Shown: positions 21,653 through 33,409, counted from the stretch's first letter. The stretch is 64,000 bases of DNA from Mycothermus thermophilus (GCA_011316235.1 QQBE01000007.1:1183990-1247989); one strand, 5' to 3'. Numbers and translations: made by a program. The notes: generated from the sequence alone by a model not told the origin.

Positions 21653-22993
21653 CTACAAATTCACCTTAACCGCCACCGCAGCCTTTGACATGAACCCCGA
21701 AACAACCAGCCACGCTCTCCTGTTCCCACCCTCGCTCTTGGGATCCAAGGGCACCAGCACTCCTCCACTCCCGGTGCGAATCCTCGTCCCGTCATCATCA
21801 AAAATCACCCTCTTCTCCCACCCGCCTGGCGCATCCGCCTTCGGCCGGATGTACGAAACCATGACCGGGTCCAAAGCGTCCGGATTCCGCTGGTTCGCCG
21901 CGAGATGAGCAGCCTGCGAGACTCCCGTCTCGAGGAACCCGCTGCGATCGTCGCCTTCCGCCGCGTACGGATCGGCAAAGTAGCTTGGGTTGTCTGCGAC
22001 GTGGATCAGCTCGATCGACGCGACCACCGTGATGTTGCCTGCGGGGTCGTCCTTGGCCGGGAGCTTGCCGATGTGCAACACACCGCTGGCGGCGCTCGAG
22101 ATGAGGATCTCGTCTTCGGTGCGCCCGTGGCCGAGCCCGTTAGTGTTGTGCAGCCCCGTCAGCGCGATGCGGGCCGTCACGCCGGCGGAGGGGTCCGCGG
22201 AGGACGACGGGGAGAGGGAGTCGAGCTGGAGGTGCACAATCTCGCCCCATTTCGCGCCGTAATAGAGGTCTTCGACGGTGCGCATCAGGCCGTGGTCGCG
22301 GTGCCGGTGGTCGTTGGTGACGTAGATGTCGGTGGGGCTGCGCGCGAAGACGTCGTTGGGCGTGCGGATGAGAGGGTGCCAGACGGTGCGGACATGTTTG
22401 ACAGTCGAAGATCCCAAGACGTGGTGGAAGACCTCAAGCTGGGAATGGGCGTGCGGCCCCTTGGCACCGGACGGCTGGGTCTCGGGGATATGGTTGATGG
22501 CAATGACGTACACGGCCTCGTCTTGATCAGAGGTTTGGTCGGGGGTCACGTCGATGCCGTGGGTGACGAAGGGGCCCTCGAAGCCCTCCATTTTCAGCCT
22601 CTTCGATGTCATGGTCTGCAGGATGGTTAGCTCAGGTTTCCCCCTTGACAGGTATCAGCCGTGACGCACCTTGGGATCAATGACATGAATCGAACCCTGG
22701 CTACGTCCCGCCAGCTCCGCATCGTCAAAGTTGGCCAGCGGAGGGAACCACCGGAAACGCACATCGGCGTCGTCCTCGCATGCCGTGAAGATTGTGCCGC
22801 TAGGAGCATGGTAGTGGAGGTCCTCACAATTGACCGTGTCTGGGATGATGACCAGCTCGTCCTTGGTGATGGTTGCGGTGGGATACTTGCGGAAGACGCC
22901 CAGCACAACCACCGCCCTCTGGAGATCCGGCCCGATGGAGTACAGGAAGTAGGCCAGGAGCGCTCCGAGGAGCGATATCAGCACCAGCTTCAT
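21653..22993 (-). CDS. Paraoxonase/arylesterase-like protein
   Basis: Exons 22993-22670 and 22615-21653 (minus strand) give 428 aa. The intron is 54 nt (GTGCGT...CTGCAG) and keeps phase. The start is the first ATG, giving MKLVLISLLGALLAYFLYS as an N-terminal signal anchor. The upstream in-frame codon at 23008 is GTG. The body is a six-bladed propeller of the serum-paraoxonase type. It includes a HGIDVTPD strand, TPNDVFARSPTDIYVTND with the calcium-ligand asparagine region, and LHNTNGLGHGRTEDEILIS. It is a likely membrane-anchored lactonase or esterase of the secretory pathway; the substrate is not evident. Confidence 0.85.
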
Positions 22994-23666
22994 GTTGTCG
23001 AGGTTCACGTAATCACCAACACCAGGTTTGTTGAGCAGTGAGATGAATTGGAGAACGGCATTGTAACACGAAAGGCCTGGTACCTGCTATATCGAGTACT
23101 GTCGGGCCAAATCCGCAGATCCCCCCAAAGAGAAGACCCCGGACCTCGGCCGGAAACATCAAGCTAATGACATGAAACTGCGGGGGAGTTGGAGAAGGTT
23201 GGGGGCCAGGGAGGCGAACTCCTGCTACTTCATCCGGGGTTCCTGGCATTGGGAAACGCCAAGAGGGACGTTTACCTCCAGTTGCGCGCTGCTTGTTCTT
23301 GATGTGCTTGGTGTTTTGGTATGCTGCTTCCAACACCCACTTACACTACATCCACTTGTGTAACTCGAGAATTCCAGAACAACTGGTGCTCAGCTAGCCG
23401 GTCCGGCTGCCGGTTCATCGGTCGGGGGATCTAGGCCATTGGGCGGGCAGGACGGGATGCCCACTGTGTTGGGCAGACCCACTTGTGAGCCGATTCGATG
23501 TCCTCTGAGGCAGGGCCTGGGGTGATGTCCATCCAGGATCTAACCATCTGCTGATCGCCTTCAACGCCTGAACCATTTGTTCTTCAACTACACGCCTTCC
23601 CATCCATTCCAACATCAACATCGAAGGCAGAAAGCAGAGAATTCGAATCCAAACCTGACAGAGGAC
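22994..23666. other. Divergent promoter region
   Basis: About 670 bp between the divergent paraoxonase-like and 2EXR genes. Probably a shared promoter; no other feature recognised. Confidence 0.5.
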
Positions 23667-24694
23667 ATGGGCTCGATAAGTCCGCTTCGTTTTCCTGTTC
23701 CACCAGCAACTGCGGCCCGTGGTGGCACAGTGCCTTCAGTCCCAGGGGGCCCACGCCCTTCACCTTCAGGTCTGAAGTCGATCTCTCAGCCCAACCCACA
23801 GTCCCAGTCACCGTTTTTTGGAACGCTCCCAGCCGAGTTGCGGGCCCTCATCTTCGCTGAATTGTTTGGGAATCGGCGAGTTCATCTCGAACTCGTGCCC
23901 CATCCTGTTCGCGGCAACAAGATTGGCAGAGGGCGCCGCTGGCGCCACGGACTATGTGAAGACGACCCAGCCACTGTCCCGTTCAGTCGCGCTGTCGCCC
24001 ACCAACATCATTGCCTTACTGGCACACGTCATCGCCTCCTTGACATCTCGATGCTTTTCACCTGCCGCAGAGCGTCAGTATCATTCCCTATCCCATGAAA
24101 TACTCCCTCGCTCACCCCGCTCACCCCCGATCCAGACTCATCGAAGGCCACCCAATTCTTTACCAGCGAAATGTCTTCTTTATCATCAACACGAGGGGCC
24201 GGCGCCTGCCAGTCGACGACATCCGCAGCTTGCAGGTCAAGGTGCCCAAGCAATGGTCACTGATCCAGCAGCTCGAGATTAAGTGGGAGGTGGCCCCCTT
24301 TGACCGCAACCAGGAGACCACGGTTCCGCATTTCCGCGGCCGCGAGGCCTACGAGGCCTTTTGGGACGCCCTGGCTGAGATGCCTTCTCTTATTCGTTTA
24401 CGCATCGCCCTACTCATGCCGCGTTGGTCGCCGACGCACTCGACGCCCTCTCCGGCGGAGTTGAGGGATTCGTACCTCGGTCCGGTAGGCCGGTTGAAGA
24501 ACCTGCGGATGTGTGAGGTTGTGATGCCAAAGTCGTACATGTCACTGGAGACAAAGAGTCTGATTGGTTTGAGGCGGGCCCAGGGGGGCTGCGACACCGA
24601 ATCACCTTTGTGGATGATGACCCGGGGAACCTGGGAGCTGCTCCGGCGATGGCCAACATTTTCCACCTCCTTCCAATGGGTCCCATGGCGTTGA
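23667..24694 (+). CDS. 2EXR/DUF7730-type protein
   Basis: Exons 23667-24073 and 24136-24694 give 321 aa. The 62-nt intron (GTCAGT...ATCCAG) joins FTCRRA to LIEGHPILYQRNVFFI, which is the usual order in this family. After a Pro/Ser-rich N-terminus (about 1-50), the domain starts with FFGTLPAELRALIFAELFG, an F-box-like helix. It continues with the CRRA...ILYQRNVF motif and the RHFRIxL-like strands up to about residue 280. Such proteins are numerous and lineage-expanded in Sordariomycetes, and their function is unknown. The last 30 residues have no obvious match. Confidence 0.75.
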
Positions 24695-25245
24695 CTTGAG
24701 GGAGTTGGGGGTGTCAGCTGTTGACTCGAAGTATCATGGACGACCATGCCCCTCGTCTGCCGAGCTGGACGTGTTGGACACTGCGAGATGACCGGAGGTG
24801 AACGCAGAGACAAGAGCTCATGTCACCCATCTCGATGGGATTCCGCTTCCGGGAGATGCGATGGAGATGCAATGTGGCCTTGCCGGCCGACGCTCCAGTT
24901 TCCGGCGTCGGGCCGATCCCCAAATCGTCCTCATTGCTCGTGCAGGAAGGAGACACGCTCGGATGGGTTAGCAGCCTGGCGAGAGGAATTCCTTCCGCGT
25001 TCAATCGGTCGTCGGGAATCACGGTTGCCAGTTTTGTCATTTCTGGGCATGGCTGCGATTGTCCCTGGTGCCTATCGCCAGGAGTCACTGCCTTGAATTT
25101 CTGGGAAACACAGAATTGGAAGGCCGACGAGGCTCGAGACAGAATGTCTCAACCTCACAGGATCCAGGTCATGATGGGACCCTGAATGCTCAGATCCTAC
25201 ACTAATAAACCTACAAACTTGGACTTGACTCTCGTACATTCAACC
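24695..25245. other. Intergenic region
   Basis: 550 bp between the 2EXR gene and the next small gene. Overlapping ORFs in both directions lack domains. A further exon of the 2EXR gene cannot be excluded. Confidence 0.4.
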
Positions 25246-25983
25246 ATGTCGCCCACGTTCGATATCCCTTGTCCTTGGGGAATCTCTCCAGACAGGTTTT
25301 TGACTTCCCAAAACCCCCATGTTGCGCCACGGCTTTTGGCTCGCGGCGCCAAGGTGATGCTCCCTCGAGAGTTCGGACCGCCTACGCACGTGTTTGGGGC
25401 GATCAGCAAGTCGTTAGAGGGAGGCTGGAGTGCAAACTCTTTCTCTGAGTCTCTGTCACAATCTGCGTGGTTGGCACAGGCTCAGCGCTCCGAAGGACTT
25501 CTGAGTCAGAACATGACTGCTGAGGCGCCAGCCAGAGCCAACATTGCCAACCCTGGCACCGGTCCCAATACTTCTCTCCGGGAGGATCAAAACTCCAAAT
25601 CAACCCTCACTCCCCAGCTGCCAGCTTGTCAGGATGATGAACCCAAACAAGCCAAGCATCCCAAGTCGCCTGCCGGACAAACAAATCCGGAACAACCTGA
25701 ACCGATTGCCACGAGATCTGTACTCAAGGAAAGGAACCCAAATGATGCCCAGCCTGGATTGCAGTGGCATGGCATGTTGACCTCGCGCGATGCCGATCTC
25801 TTCGACAAACACCAGCGCAAAAGAAGACTCTCTGCGGCAGGCGAATACCCGTGTAGGCTGGGTGTCAAAAGACCGAAGGAAGATATCGGTTTGGACACGG
25901 AGCCTCTTTCAGGCAAGTCGGGGGAGTCAGAGTCCCTGTCCAAGCTACCACTTTCTGATTTGGTAGTCTTCGGCGGTTGCTGA
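25246..25983 (+). CDS. Hypothetical protein, 245 aa
   Basis: I do not recognise this protein. The preferred start is the ATG at 25246 in CAACCATGTC context. An in-frame ATG at 25186 would add 20 residues. The protein has a short ordered start (MSPTFDIPCPWGISPDRF), a Ser/Pro/Gln/Lys-rich disordered middle, and a basic patch KHQRKRRL near the C-terminus that could act as a nuclear signal. There are no membrane segments. The N-terminal CPWGI and LLARGAKVMLPREFGPP parts look structured and may be the conserved core. Confidence 0.55.
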   Translation: MSPTFDIPCPWGISPDRFLTSQNPHVAPRLLARGAKVMLPREFGPPTHVFGAISKSLEGGWSANSFSESLSQSAWLAQAQRSEGLLSQNMTAEAPARANIANPGTGPNTSLREDQNSKSTLTPQLPACQDDEPKQAKHPKSPAGQTNPEQPEPIATRSVLKERNPNDAQPGLQWHGMLTSRDADLFDKHQRKRRLSAAGEYPCRLGVKRPKEDIGLDTEPLSGKSGESESLSKLPLSDLVVFGGC

Positions 25984-26593
25984 CATTGACAGCAGGTAAA
26001 TAACCTTTGACGATGTCAAGGAACATAACCCTCGTTTTCGGCTCTTGTTTCTTCATGCTCTATCCCTTTCTTCACTTGGCATCTGTACTTATTCCTGCTG
26101 TCCTTCGCTCTTTTTTCCTCCTACGACTGGTGGATCTTGTTTTGTTGACCGCATGTCATCAACTGAAGGGGTTTGGGCCGAGCTTTTGTAAGGGGAGGTG
26201 GCGTGTGGTTTGTCTTACCTTGAACTTAAGTGGTCATATGTTAGAGCTTTTAGCTGTATAAGAGGTTCCGTTAGTAAATCGTAAGAACTCCGTTTTACCT
26301 CGAGTCTTATATGTCTCTTTGTTTACATCAAGAGGCTTGCTGTTTGTTGCTCCCAGGGGTTTGGTTGGCTTGCCAGCTGTCAGTGGAGGATGCCAACTGG
26401 CACCTGCCCTCGTTGATTCGTCGTCAGAGTCAAAGGGCCCACTAAAATTTTGGACCTCGAGCACTCAAGGTTCTCAGCAAACTCACGAGTGCTCAACCAC
26501 CAAACTTTCACCCCAACACCAAGCACCACTTTTCGAGTCATTTCCCCTTCGACTCATCAACCGACCGAAAATAAGGAAGGAAATTAAACAATA
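25984..26593. other. Intergenic region
   Basis: About 600 bp of non-coding sequence with the promoter of the small basic protein. Nothing else seen. Confidence 0.5.
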
Positions 26594-26959
26594 ATGACGA
26601 TCAAAAACCCCAACTTCATCTCCAAAAACCGCCTCGCCGCCCGGGCCGCCAAGCGCCGCAAGCAAAAGCAAAAGGCCCAGGAGCGCGCCCACCTCCGCAA
26701 CATTGGCGGCGAGGAGGCCCAGAAGGACGCCAAGCGCGGTGCCAGGCCCGGGCTGCTGCCGACGAGCGGGCCCAGGGCGGCCATCAGCAAGAAGAAGCTG
26801 CGGAAGCTGGAGAGGATGAGGGGTCATGTCGAAAGGAGAAAGAGGGAGATGGAGGCGGCTTTTGGGATTGTGGGGGATGGGACTATGGAGGTGGATGAGG
26901 AGGCCGTGAAGGGGAAGGAGGAGGGGAACAAGGGTGAGGTGGAGATGGATGTTGAGTGA
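26594..26959 (+). CDS. Small Lys/Arg-rich conserved-looking protein
   Basis: A 121-aa intronless ORF with a good start (AATAATGACG). Residues 1-85 are strongly basic (RLAARAAKRRKQKQKAQERA, then KKKLRKLERM) with a central GARPGLLPTSGPR turn. The last 30 residues are acidic. This layout resembles small nucleolar or ribosome-biogenesis factors of fungi, but I cannot assign a family, and the function is inference only. Confidence 0.6.
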   Translation: MTIKNPNFISKNRLAARAAKRRKQKQKAQERAHLRNIGGEEAQKDAKRGARPGLLPTSGPRAAISKKKLRKLERMRGHVERRKREMEAAFGIVGDGTMEVDEEAVKGKEEGNKGEVEMDVE

Positions 26960-28120
26960 GATGTGCCGCCTTCGCTGTCTCTCTCGACTGGGCATGATAG
27001 AGGAGGGCAAAAAGAAGCTTCTCCGCCTCTCCCTCGTTACAACCTGCAACACGAGGACACAGCATAGGCTGGGCAATAACCTGGGGTGGGTGATTCTCGG
27101 CACCTTGCCTTTTCGGAGCCTTTTTCAATGGTGACTGACCGACTAACAGCCGCCGAGATCTTGGGGGACAGGCCTCTTCACCAGTGGCAGTTAGACCAAA
27201 CACGAGAGGCACTTGGCAACCAGTTTTCGTTCGGCTTGGTTTTCTCCCAGTCGTCATCCGAAATCGCCATCCGCTGGATTATGAACCGCTGTCCGTGGTA
27301 GCAGCTCATTGACAACTTCTGGTCAAGGGGAGGCAAGGGATGTGTAAAAATCTGGCAACAAGTGTCCGGCTAGCGAGGAACACACAAGACACAATTGGGG
27401 GTGGGAAGCAAAGGCTGGCCGACCTTGTCGCTCACTCATACCCACCATCTAATGTCACCAGGGCTAGTGAGAAAAGCCCACTCGGTCAAGAATCTCAGGG
27501 AGGGTCGATGAATAATACGATCTGAACCTGGCTCGTACGCCCACAACATTACATTGCTTTCCATTCAACCAAGAAAAACATCCAGATGTGGTGTGAAAGC
27601 CCATCTATTCGCGGGTATTCTGCTGTCAAGGGGCGGAGCTTGGGTTGACAGTCAACGCGAGCGACATTCTCGCGACCGGCATTGTCACTCAGAATCATTC
27701 AAAGGCACCAGGAGATGGATCAGAAACCCTCGAAACTCCATTCGCGTGTTCGCATTTCATGTGTGCCTAGAATAACGGAACGCAGCTAAGCAGACGACGC
27801 GAATCCTTTCACTCCGCCGCACCATTTCCTCCCCTTCAACCCCAACACATCCATCTCGCAAACATCCACACCCCCCCAAACCTCCTGAAAGCCAGAGTAG
27901 CATTACGCAAATACCATTTTGTAAATAGGTAGGCAGGCCAAGTACGTAAGAGATAAAAACCAACGAAAACCCCAGGACGGATTCTTTGCTGATCTTTGTC
28001 TAAAGATGAAACCACCAGAAAACCCTTATCCGTGCCCATAAGATACCGAAGAACGAAAAAGCCATCGACGAAAACAAATCAGATCCATGCTCCCCAACCA
28101 TGCATCACATCCTCATACGC
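26960..28120. other. Intergenic region, GH72 3' flank
   Basis: 1.16 kb without a credible gene. The last 300 bp next to the GH72 stop is A-rich and probably its 3' UTR. Confidence 0.5.
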
Positions 28121-29759
28121 TTAGAGGAGGACCATGGCACCGCCAACAGCCATGGCGCCGACGACGTACAGGCCGACGGCGAGCTGGCCGAGCAGGCCGG
28201 CAGCGGCGTTCTCGTCGCCCTCCTCCTCGCCGGGGGCAACCTCGCCAGTAGAGGTGGCGGCCACCGCGTTGGCGGAGCTAGCGCTGGCAAGCGCGGCTTC
28301 GCAAGAGGCAGGGACGTTGCCGGCGCCGGTGAGCTTGGCCTTGCCGTCAAAGTCGCAGGCGCCGGTGGTGTAGCCCTGGAGCTGATAGTACTGGTCGAGG
28401 ACGTAGCCGAGCTGCTCGCGGGCATTGCACATGCTGTAGGCGCCGTAGACGCCGATGGTGGCGTTGGCCATGATGCCGACGCAGGCCTCGGGAGTCTGGC
28501 CGCAGATGTAGCCGAAGATCTCACCGTAGTCCTTAACCTTGAGATTCTCGGCCGGCTTGCAAGAGAGAGACTCGAACATGCAGTCGCAGAGCTTGCGGTC
28601 AGGCTTGGGGGGAAGGACGCTGCCCTTGACCTTCCAATCATCGTCGACAGCCGGGCAGGGCTGGGGAGAGTTGGTGGGAGTGTAAGCGGCCATGCTGGTG
28701 GAGGCGGGGTCGACCTTGGCCATGGCGGTCTTGAGGGCGTCATAGTTCTTCATCGTCTTGGCCTGGTTGCCCTTTATCTCAACAAGACCTGGGGGATGGT
28801 TAGCGGGTGCGAATATTTAGACACCGAAAAAGAGACTCACCATAGTCGTTCGCCTCCTGGTGGAACATGTAGACGATACCGCCAGACATGACGTCGGTCA
28901 TCTCATCCGAGTAGAGAGCCAGAGTCTCGTCCCAGATACGGCCGTCGGCGCCATTGGGGATGTTGCAGCCGTACTCAGCGAAGAAGACGGGGACCGAGTA
29001 GTTGCGGAAGAATTCGACCTGCTTGTCGTAGCCCGACTCTTCCATGCTGCTCTTGCCGCACCACGAGTAGATGTTGTAGCCCCAGTAGTCGATCGAATCC
29101 TCCTCGGGGCCGCAGTTGAAGTAGTGGGCGATCTGGATGCGGATGAAGGGGTCATCGTTGGCGGCATAGCCGACTCCCATCCAGCGGTCGATATTGTCCC
29201 GGATGTAAGCCTTGGTATCGCGGACAGCAGCCTTGACGAACGCCGACGCGGGGGTGTTGGTGTTGTTATTCGACACCTCGTTACCGGCGAAGAAGCCAAT
29301 GACGTTGCTGTACTTGCTCAGGCTCTGGACGACAGCCGTGTAGCGCTCGTACAGCTCGACGTTCCACTTGGGATCGTCGCGGTTGATGGAGAGCTCCGGC
29401 TCGGACAAGTCGCTGATGACGTAGATGCCGGCCTCGTCAAGAAGCTTCATGCACTCGTCGTGGTCGGCCTTGGGGTCGATGGCGTAGGTCCGAATGGTGT
29501 TGGTGTTGAGGGCTTTGAGGAGGGGGACGTCGCGCTTGCAGGCGGCAGGGTTGGCGAGGGGATCGGCGTACTTGACGTCCTTGGAGGTGGCGACCGCGCC
29601 GGGGGCGCCGAACTCCTGCTGGTAGGCGATGCCCTTCATGAAGAACTGGGTGCCGTTCTCGTAGAAGAACTTGGTGCCCTTCATGATGATGGGCGGGAGA
29701 GCGGCAGAGGCCTGCCCCAGGAGGAGCGAGGCCGCGAAGGACGCGGAAGCGGCGCGCAT
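28121..29759 (-). CDS. GH72 beta-1,3-glucanosyltransferase, GPI-anchored
   Basis: Exons 29759-28841 and 28788-28121 (minus strand) give 528 aa. The 52-nt intron splits a Gly codon. A signal peptide (about 1-20) precedes the GH72 barrel with acid/base Glu161 in FFAGNEVSNN and nucleophile Glu262 in FFAEYGCN. A Cys-rich X8/CBM43 module follows (about 360-470; CDCMFESLSC, ICGQTPEACVGI). A Ser/Ala linker and a hydrophobic C-terminus then form the GPI signal. It therefore belongs to the GH72+ group (yeast Gas1, Aspergillus Gel). These enzymes cut and re-ligate beta-1,3-glucan at the plasma membrane and lengthen cell-wall chains. Confidence 0.93.
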
Positions 29760-31200
29760 TGTGAAGGTGGTTTCGAGATTGTGTTATTTGGTCGAGTCGA
29801 TGTTGTGGTTTCGTTGGACTGTCGTGTTGACGTGGACGCGACGTTGAGAAAACGCGCAGCTGAGACAAGTAGGGCGGAGGAAAAAGAAACAAAAGGTTCA
29901 AAAAGAATCTGTCAACGAGTGTCAGAATCGAAGGGTGAGCAGCAACAAGTTGCAGCCGCCTTCGTCGTCAATTACAAAAAAGGCTTGAGGGAGTGTCGTG
30001 AAGGAGAAAAAAGGGACTCGACGCAGGATGGAGATGAAAAAGAAGGAGGATGGAGTCTGGATGACGGATGGGCCCCAGTTAAGGGGAAACCGTCAGCCCC
30101 TTGTGGAAGCGCACTAGACCAATTGTAAAGGGGCGCAAGCTAGCTGTTCAAATGCGGAAACATCCTGGAAGCCCCACCCTGAAGGGGTCGATGTGACGTT
30201 CCATTTCCCATTCATTTCAATTCAACTTTCATCTCGTCTCAAGAAACCAATGCTTGTCATTACGGTGAGTCTGCCGTACTCCGTACACCGCACCGAATAA
30301 CTCCAAACAAACAGTCCATCTACAACTGGGCCACCTTACGTACCCAAGATTGTCAAGAGGTGGAAAAAAGAAACCTGGAAAGAAGGCCGGCGGCTGAGGC
30401 AGCTGCAGTGTCTTGCGACAGCCCAAGTTCACGTGATCTTCGCCCAGCAACCAATCACATCTGGCGTAGCGAACTTCTTGGCCGCCAACTGCCCAGCCGC
30501 TGCCCAGAAGTTGCCCAGAACAGCCCCTAGTCGAGCGAAATTGGCGGCGAGGACGAACAATTGGCAGTCGCATGGTGCTGGCCTCCATCCCCGGGCGGCG
30601 GTGAGCACCGGGCAATTTCCAGGTCGGAGTCTTTTCGCTTGTTCGGCTCTGGAATGCGGCGCGGACCGTGGCAGTTTGGTTGGTGTGTTAGCCGTTTACT
30701 GTAAGTACTTTCTGGTGGAGTTCATAGAGCAACACTGGCATGCCCAAGCCTGGCGCCTGGAGCATCATGAAACGTTGTTCAACCGGCTCATGCATTCCGA
30801 GACAGCAGATCTTGGAGCAGGTCCGATCCAAGGCTGCTCACACATTCGCCATGAGATCAAGTTGTTGTAGCGACTGCATGTACTACCGAGTACATGTTCA
30901 ACATCAGCCCTGACTTTTGTTGTCTCCTTCATCTGTGCTGCTCGGTAACTCTCGGCCGTTTCTGGCTTGGTATGGATAGAGACCGTTGGCTCGAGTTGGA
31001 CGGCAGCTTGACTTGTTGCTTTAACCTGCATGGCCCCGATTTCTCCACCACCAAGTTTCAGGTTTCGGGTTCCAGTGTATCGGATGTTCCAAGTCATCCA
31101 TTGGAATGCGTCATGAGCCCCAAGCAGCGTTCTTGGGTTCCCGCTGTTTTCAGTGAGGAAAGCTCAGTGGCCAGCGAAATTCTAAGATGAGAGGGTATAA
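29760..31200. other. GH72 promoter and gene-free region
   Basis: 1.4 kb without a recognisable gene. It contains one inverted TACGGAGTA (30277-30285) and the 3' portion of the proposed snoRNA host transcript near its right end. Confidence 0.45.
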
Positions 31201-31357
31201 AGGAAAGGAAACCAGCCCTAGCCTCGGACAAGGTAATTAACCATACGCAGAAGCTGAAATAATTGACCAAGGGCAGCGAAAAAAACGAGTCTAGGAAACC
31301 AGAAAGCCGTTAGTGAGAGAAGAACATCCAAGCGTGAAGTGATTGTAAATGACATGA

Positions 31358-31454
31358 TGCGTCTCAGAGCAATGTTTTATCTCTCATGTTGAGCACAAGG
31401 GCTCTGAGCCACTGGCTCTCAGGAAGTTTGAGGTGTGATAGTCATCATCGACTT
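31358..31454 (-). ncRNA. C/D snoRNA candidate 1 (18S guide)
   Basis: C box ATGATGA at 31448-31442, D' CTGA at 31422-31419 and D CTGA at 31367-31364, within the intron 31500-31291. GTC/GAC pairs beside the boxes. The 11 nt before D' (CCTCAAACTTC) are complementary to GAAGTTTGAGG, which I recall in fungal 18S rRNA just before CAATAACAGGTC. The box-plus-five rule would place the 2'-O-methyl on the U of GAAGU. Confidence 0.6.
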
Positions 31455-31828
31455 CGAGGAGGAGTGAAGAATGAAAGGGTCAGGGGAATGAAGCACTTGC
31501 CCATGGTCTCGAGGAGACTTTGTTGCTCGATATCAATAAAAAGATGGCAACCGCCGCCTTTATTAGCCACACCAAGCACCCACCAGTGGATGGATGGCAA
31601 TGCCAGACCTGAAGAAACAGTGGCCGCGCGTCAAACCGCAGCATGAGCTGGAGGAGGGAGAACAGACGCTTGCCGTTCCCAGCTCGAATCTGTCAACAAA
31701 TTCAGAGCTTGGGATCCGCTCGGAACAGCGTTACGACAGCAGAACGAACACCGGGAAAGCAGCCCGACGATCAGTAAGGGTAGATCTTCTCGAATGATCC
31801 GCGTAATCAATCAACTTTATCTCGAGGA

Positions 31829-31944
31829 GCGGCCTCTGATTCAGAAGATTACCATCGTAAATCTCATCATGTTACTATATGATTGTTGTGAATGCGAGTT
31901 TCCCAGGCTCAGCGCAAGTGGATTGTCATCATTTGTCGGGCCGC
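31829..31944 (-). ncRNA. C/D snoRNA candidate 2
   Basis: C ATGATGA 31932-31926, D' CTGA 31912-31909, C' ATGATGA 31870-31864, D CTGA 31844-31841. All four boxes are perfect consensus. A perfect 6-bp outer stem GCGGCC/GGCCGC lies six bases outside the C and D boxes on each side. I could not match either guide to an rRNA from memory. Confidence 0.65.
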
Positions 31945-32069
31945 CCTCAGGCCAGGTCACAAGATGAGGAGGCAACGTACCGTTTAGACCAGTCTGGTTT
32001 GTCTTGTCGTTCAAGTGAGACCTTCTATGCCAAGGAATATTATGTCCAGTCAGCAGAAGGCAACAAGGG

Positions 32070-32188
32070 AAATTTGCTCAGAAGCGTTGGCGGTCAATGG
32101 GGATCGTCAGAAAGGCGTTAAACTTCATTGCCGTCGTGGCCTCAGAAGAAAAAGGAGAAGACTTGAACAAAGACATCATCACAAATCT
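32070..32188 (-). ncRNA. C/D snoRNA candidate 3
   Basis: C GTGATGA 32182-32176, D' CTGA 32145-32142 and D CTGA 32081-32078. Terminal stem AGATTT/AAATTT flanks the boxes. The host intron runs from a GTAAGC donor at 32224 to a CATAG acceptor at 32025. No guide target assigned. Confidence 0.6.
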
Positions 32189-32351
32189 CGTCCTAGGTGG
32201 TGAAGGAACTTGGACGCTGCTTACCTACATACACGAGGTTTTCCGTGTGTCGGCGATGACCTGCGGCGGGCAAGCAGGTCGAAGGTTCCTATGCACAAGT
32301 CTTTGCCAGTCAGTGATTAAGATGAGGATGAAAAATGGTGACAACGTGTCC

Positions 32352-32460
32352 TGGTCGGTAACGACAGATCAGACACAAAATCATTGATTATCTCATGGTT
32401 CTGAGACTCGATCCAACCAACCACGCGCATGGAGTCATCATAAAGTTGTGGCATTGACCA
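32352..32460 (-). ncRNA. C/D snoRNA candidate 4
   Basis: C ATGATGA 32441-32435 and D CTGA 32372-32369. Outer stem TGGTC/GACCA lies 12-14 bases outside the boxes. It lies in the intron 32567-32261. The internal D' box is degenerate. Confidence 0.5.
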
Positions 32461-32655
32461 ACCACCAAAATGGGGTGACACACCTCTATGAAAGAAAGCT
32501 GAATTGAGTGTTTGCCGTTGCATCCGCCCAGGAGCCCTGGAATGGACAAGAGAAGGGAGGTAGCAACCTGACGTTTGCTCTCTGGCACTTGGGGAGACTC
32601 GGAGAACAGTTAGTAGATCTCACGATGATCCAGCTCGTTGACAGACGTTGAATCG

Positions 32656-32752
32656 GCGTTGGGAGAGCAATCAGACCGACAAGAATGGTTGTAATTTTCA
32701 TTGTTCGAACACGTCGAGCTCAAAAAGTCAAGGATGGTCATCACCCCAGCGC
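32656..32752 (-). ncRNA. C/D snoRNA candidate 5
   Basis: C GTGATGA 32744-32738 and D CTGA 32674-32671. The terminal stem is GCG-TGGG against CCCA-CGC with a single bulge on each side. The host intron 32786-32598 ends after a perfect TACTAAC branch point. Confidence 0.55.
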
Positions 32753-32899
32753 AGGGAGAGGGTATGGGGGTTCAGGGCTGACTTGCCTTTGCACCTTCTG
32801 AACTAGTGTATAAGAGGTTAGAGACCTGGAGGGAAAGGGTCTCAATGTTAGCAACGATCATCATGGTTTATATGTTCAAGGAAAGGTCCAAAAAACATG

Positions 32900-32992
32900 C
32901 GGCCGCTCAGAAGTACTCCAAGGTTGGTTTCCCATATGCATGGTTTGTAGCAACCAGGCTCGAATGCTTAATTGTGTTCTCATCATGTGCCG
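32900..32992 (-). ncRNA. C/D snoRNA candidate 6
   Basis: C ATGATGA 32986-32980, D CTGA 32910-32907, terminal stem CGGC/GCCG. It lies within the intron 33023-32826, which has a GTGAGG donor and GCTAACATT branch point. A second ATGATGA at 32864-32858 in the same intron lacks a convincing D box. Confidence 0.6.
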
Positions 32993-33147
32993 TGTTGAAA
33001 GGGGAAAGAGATAGAAGCCTCACCTTGTTGCGTTCCGAGGTAAGCAAAGACATTTGAGAATGATTCGGCTTGTACCTGAGGATAAACAACGGTCAGCAGA
33101 GTTCCATCACAATCAGGATTGAAGAGGCAATTTTGGGAAAGGATTGA

Positions 33148-33254
33148 GGCGCATCGTCAGACAAGATTTGTTTTGATCATCTACCTGGATCCGGATACCG
33201 AAAAGCCAGGCTCAGTTTGAACACGTGACAATTTTGGGTCATCATGCTGGCACC
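33148..33254 (-). ncRNA. C/D snoRNA candidate 7
   Basis: C ATGATGA 33245-33239, D' CTGA 33215-33212, C'-like ATGATCA near 33173, D CTGA 33160-33157. Terminal stem GGTGC/GCGCC (with one G-U pair). Host intron 33291-33077 runs from GTAAGT to TCCTCAG. Confidence 0.62.
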
Positions 33255-33409
33255 GGGTTTGTGGGAGGAAATTGAGAGTCGGAGGACTTACGGTGATGTA
33301 TGCCGCTGCCTGTACGCTTGGTGGCAGTCGAGGATGAAGTTTCTGAGAAGTATGTAAACAGTCAGCAGATGTGATTGAGACCATGATGCGTTGACCATGT
33401 TTTTGGGGT

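Noticed and set aside
32858..32864. Extra ATGATGA in the intron of snoRNA candidate 6
   Set aside because: No D box or stem at a suitable distance; it lies close to the branch point.
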